Of a stretch of 26,341 nucleotides of DNA, positions 24,713 through 26,341 are shown piece by piece. The DNA is taken from NCBI GenBank assembly GCA_964635545.1, contig CAZWOA010000045.1, positions 1 to 26,341 on the forward strand, given 5' to 3'. Positions within the stretch are counted from its first letter, which is position 1. The number at the start of each line of letters is the position of its first letter. The DNA comes from JAGPIS01 sp964635545 (GTDB taxonomy: Bacteria > Bacteroidota > Bacteroidia > Bacteroidales > Marinilabiliaceae). The notes beneath the pieces were generated by a model. That model worked only from the letters and a program-made list of their open reading frames with translations. It was not told where the DNA came from and did no database searches. The position numbers and the translations under genes were made by a program.

Positions 24713-25206
24713 ATGAAAAATATAAAACAATACAGTATAAAGGTAGGAATGTTAATAAGCATTATATCTTTAGTGGTAATGTATGCACTCTCATTGCTGC
24801 GCTTTGGCTATAGCGAACTTATTAATGATAATGAAATCTGATTGTACTCAAATATTTTATTCCTGCCTGGGCCATTGCTATAGGTTTTAGTGGCTATTGG
24901 CTCACTATGCAGTATCAAGCTAGAAAAGGTGCCATACTAGGTGCTGTATATAATAAGGCTAGCTTAGCAAAGAGGGAGGAGTGGATTAATGAGAGGCGGT
25001 TAATTTTATCAAATGCATTAGAGGTTACTGCAAAAATAAGCGCAGTAATGTTTCCTATGTATGTTTTGTCCTATTGCAGTAACTCGGCATTGCTTGTTTC
25101 CAATATATCCATCATAGCAACTCTCGGGTTGGTATGTGTAGCAAGTTTCATAGCAAGTAGATATTTGTATTTCAAATATGAAAAAAATATTAAACCCTAC
25201 AGTTAA
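24713..25206 (+). pseudogene. Small membrane protein gene split by a frameshift
   Basis: An ATG at 24713 opens a 42-codon frame (MKNIKQYSIKVGMLIS...) that stops at TGA 24839-24841. The adjacent frame is open from 24835 (NLIVLKYFIPAWAIAIGF) to the stop at 25206; its first ATG is only at 24907, in the middle of a hydrophobic helix. Joining the two near 24834-24838 gives about 164 aa with four plausible membrane helices: VGMLISIISLVVMYALSLL, the YFIPAWAIAIGF helix, one near 25045-25085, and one near 25105-25165. One missing A in the run at 24834-24836 would explain the break. I do not recognise the family. It may be a real pseudogene, an assembly error, or less likely two separate genes. Confidence 0.6.
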
Positions 25207-25275
25207 AAAAACAAACTCACACAATTTAATATTAACCTAAAAAATTATAATAAAGGGCAAGTACTGTATGGCGGC

Positions 25276-25737
25276 ATGCGGTATATATTTGACGACAATA
25301 TATATATGGGTGTAAAAGTTAACCTTTTTAGCACAACGGGAAACTATGAGATTAGTGGCCTAGGAAAGGTAGCTGAAAATATTTACACATATTATGTAGC
25401 TCCCCAAGTTGGAAGCACCATAAAGCTCTGTGAAAAACTCTCACTTTCAGGTGGAATAGGTGCTGGATATATGTATTACCTATCAGAAGGTCTTCTGTCG
25501 GGTAAAGAGTTCAAAATTGATGCACATTTACTGGCATTTAATATTGATGCCTCACTTGATTACTTTATAAAAGAGAATCTGTCGATAGGCTTGAATAACA
25601 GCCTTATGACACATGCCAACGGAAAGAAAATAAACACTGAAATCGCAGGAGTAACTGAGAAAGTAACGCTTAATAAATGGAATCGCATTGATGCAAGTCC
25701 ATACAGTATTTCACTGTCGATAAAAGTGTATTTATAG
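25276..25737 (+). CDS. Outer-membrane beta-barrel-like protein, probably lacking its N-terminus
   Basis: The frame encodes 153 aa of alternating polar and hydrophobic strands: NIYMGVKVNLFST, IYTYYVAPQVGSTIKL, KLSLSGGIGAGYMYYL, and the final strand SPYSISLSIKVYL. This is the pattern of an outer-membrane beta-barrel. There is no signal peptide. The same frame is open upstream to the stop of the preceding gene at 25204-25206, and the intervening codons (including FNINLKNYNKGQVLYGG) also read like barrel sequence. I infer that the 5' end has been lost and that this is a remnant; ATG 25276 is simply the first ATG. The low-level copying of protein-like sequence upstream argues against a true start here. 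Confidence 0.55.
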   Translation: MRYIFDDNIYMGVKVNLFSTTGNYEISGLGKVAENIYTYYVAPQVGSTIKLCEKLSLSGGIGAGYMYYLSEGLLSGKEFKIDAHLLAFNIDASLDYFIKENLSIGLNNSLMTHANGKKINTEIAGVTEKVTLNKWNRIDASPYSISLSIKVYL

Positions 25738-25754
25738 TCAGAACTTACTATTTC

Positions 25755-25800
25755 AATATTCATCAATCAGCCCATTAAAACAGGCTGATTGATGAATATT
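25755..25800. terminator. Perfect 18-bp inverted repeat between convergent genes
   Basis: AATATTCATCAATCAGCC (25755-25772) and GGCTGATTGATGAATATT (25783-25800) pair perfectly around a 10-base loop. It lies between the stop of the beta-barrel-like frame and the 3' end of the minus-strand gene, so a bidirectional terminator is the simplest reading. Neither side has a long T-run, which is unusual for an intrinsic terminator. Confidence 0.65.
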
Positions 25801-25804
25801 ATAA

Positions 25805-26260
25805 TTACTTGAACAAACCACCCAAGCCACCTTTAAGCAGGTCGGATGCCTTATTTTTAAGCATATCTGTAGCCGATGCTTTAAACATATCGGTTAATGA
25901 ATCAGCACTAAATCCACCTTTAGGTTTATCTTTATTGAATGCATTGGTAACAAACGATACCACAAAAGGGGCAACCTGCTGTGCCATCTCATTTTTCAAA
26001 CCCACCTTAGAAAGAAGGTCTCCAACCAAAGATTTGGTAAGCGTGCTGGTTAATGAATTTGCAGCACTACCACCTTTGCCATTAAGCAAATCAAGTATTC
26101 CGCCAATATTGCCTGACATAACCTGATCGCCAAGTCCCTTTTTGAGTGAACTGCCCGATACATCCAATATCTTGGAACCCACGGCCTTGTCTACATTAAA
26201 CTTCGACCCCAACTGTGATAATAGTTCGGCACCGCCTGATTTCATTATCTGCTCTAGCAT
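25805..26260 (-). CDS. DUF937/YidB-like protein of unknown function
   Basis: A 151-aa protein rich in Gly, Leu, Lys and Ser, with no signal peptide and no membrane helix. The N-terminus MLEQIMKSGGAELLSQLGSKF, a middle segment with GGILDLLNGKGG and LVGDLLSKVGL, and a C-terminus ending LLKGGLGGLFK resemble DUF937/YidB-type proteins, which have helical repeats around Gly-Gly turns. No catalytic motif is visible. It is convergent with the beta-barrel-like frame; the 81 bases upstream to the window end show no TTG/TAnnTTTG promoter. The family call is by likeness only. Confidence 0.72.
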   Translation of the reverse strand: MLEQIMKSGGAELLSQLGSKFNVDKAVGSKILDVSGSSLKKGLGDQVMSGNIGGILDLLNGKGGSAANSLTSTLTKSLVGDLLSKVGLKNEMAQQVAPFVVSFVTNAFNKDKPKGGFSADSLTDMFKASATDMLKNKASDLLKGGLGGLFK

Positions 26261-26341
26261 AACTTTAAATTTTTATGATTAAATATGGTTATTCATTATT
26301 CATAACAATTTAATAAATGTAGTGTTGAATTACAGACCAAA

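Overview
The window looks like chromosome of a member of the Bacteroidota, probably Bacteroidales. The reasons are the short primary sigma factor (288 aa, no region 1.1), a Rho with a long charged insertion near its N-terminus, repeated matches to the Bacteroidota promoter (TTG about 20-22 bases before TAnnTTTG), tRNA and tmRNA genes without an encoded CCA, and few strong ribosome binding sites. A run of exactly 100 N at 12790-12889 shows this is a scaffolded draft assembly.

Region 1 (1-177) holds the 3' part of tRNA-Tyr(GTA), a complete tRNA-Gly(TCC) and a strong terminator. Region 2 (386-12690) is a tightly packed ten-gene exopolysaccharide or capsule operon on the + strand. It encodes a Wza-like export lipoprotein, a Wzc-like chain-length tyrosine kinase, three GT4 and two GT2 glycosyltransferases, a Wzy-type polymerase, a NodB-type polysaccharide deacetylase and a Wzx-type flippase. 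Most genes overlap or lie within 11 bases of each other. This fits a Wzx/Wzy-dependent pathway: the glycosyltransferases build a repeat unit on a lipid carrier, Wzx flips it, Wzy polymerises it, and Wza/Wzc control length and export. A priming sugar-phosphate transferase and nucleotide-sugar synthesis genes are absent, so these must be supplied from elsewhere.

Region 3 (12691-13277) has no gene. It carries a degenerate 16-base tandem repeat broken by the assembly gap, then two arrays of a degenerate 7-base repeat. Region 4 (13228-15315, minus strand) is housekeeping: rpoD, rpe and ssrA (tmRNA, tag GETNYALAA), with a promoter and an intrinsic terminator recognisable for ssrA.

Region 5 (15473-24496, + strand) holds rho, an AAA ATPase/DUF4143-type protein with altered catalytic motifs, nifJ (pyruvate:ferredoxin oxidoreductase, with all twelve expected iron-sulfur cysteines) and a U32-family protein. 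Each of rho, the ATPase and U32 has its own Bacteroidota-type promoter, and terminators follow rho and nifJ.

Region 6 (24497-26341) looks decayed or accessory: palindromic sequence, a small membrane-protein gene split by an apparent one-base frameshift, the C-terminal part of an outer-membrane beta-barrel-like protein with no signal peptide, a perfect 18-bp inverted repeat, and a convergent DUF937/YidB-like gene. I do not see a clearly new biological system. The best leads are the heptanucleotide arrays, the degenerate ATPase and the broken genes at the right end.
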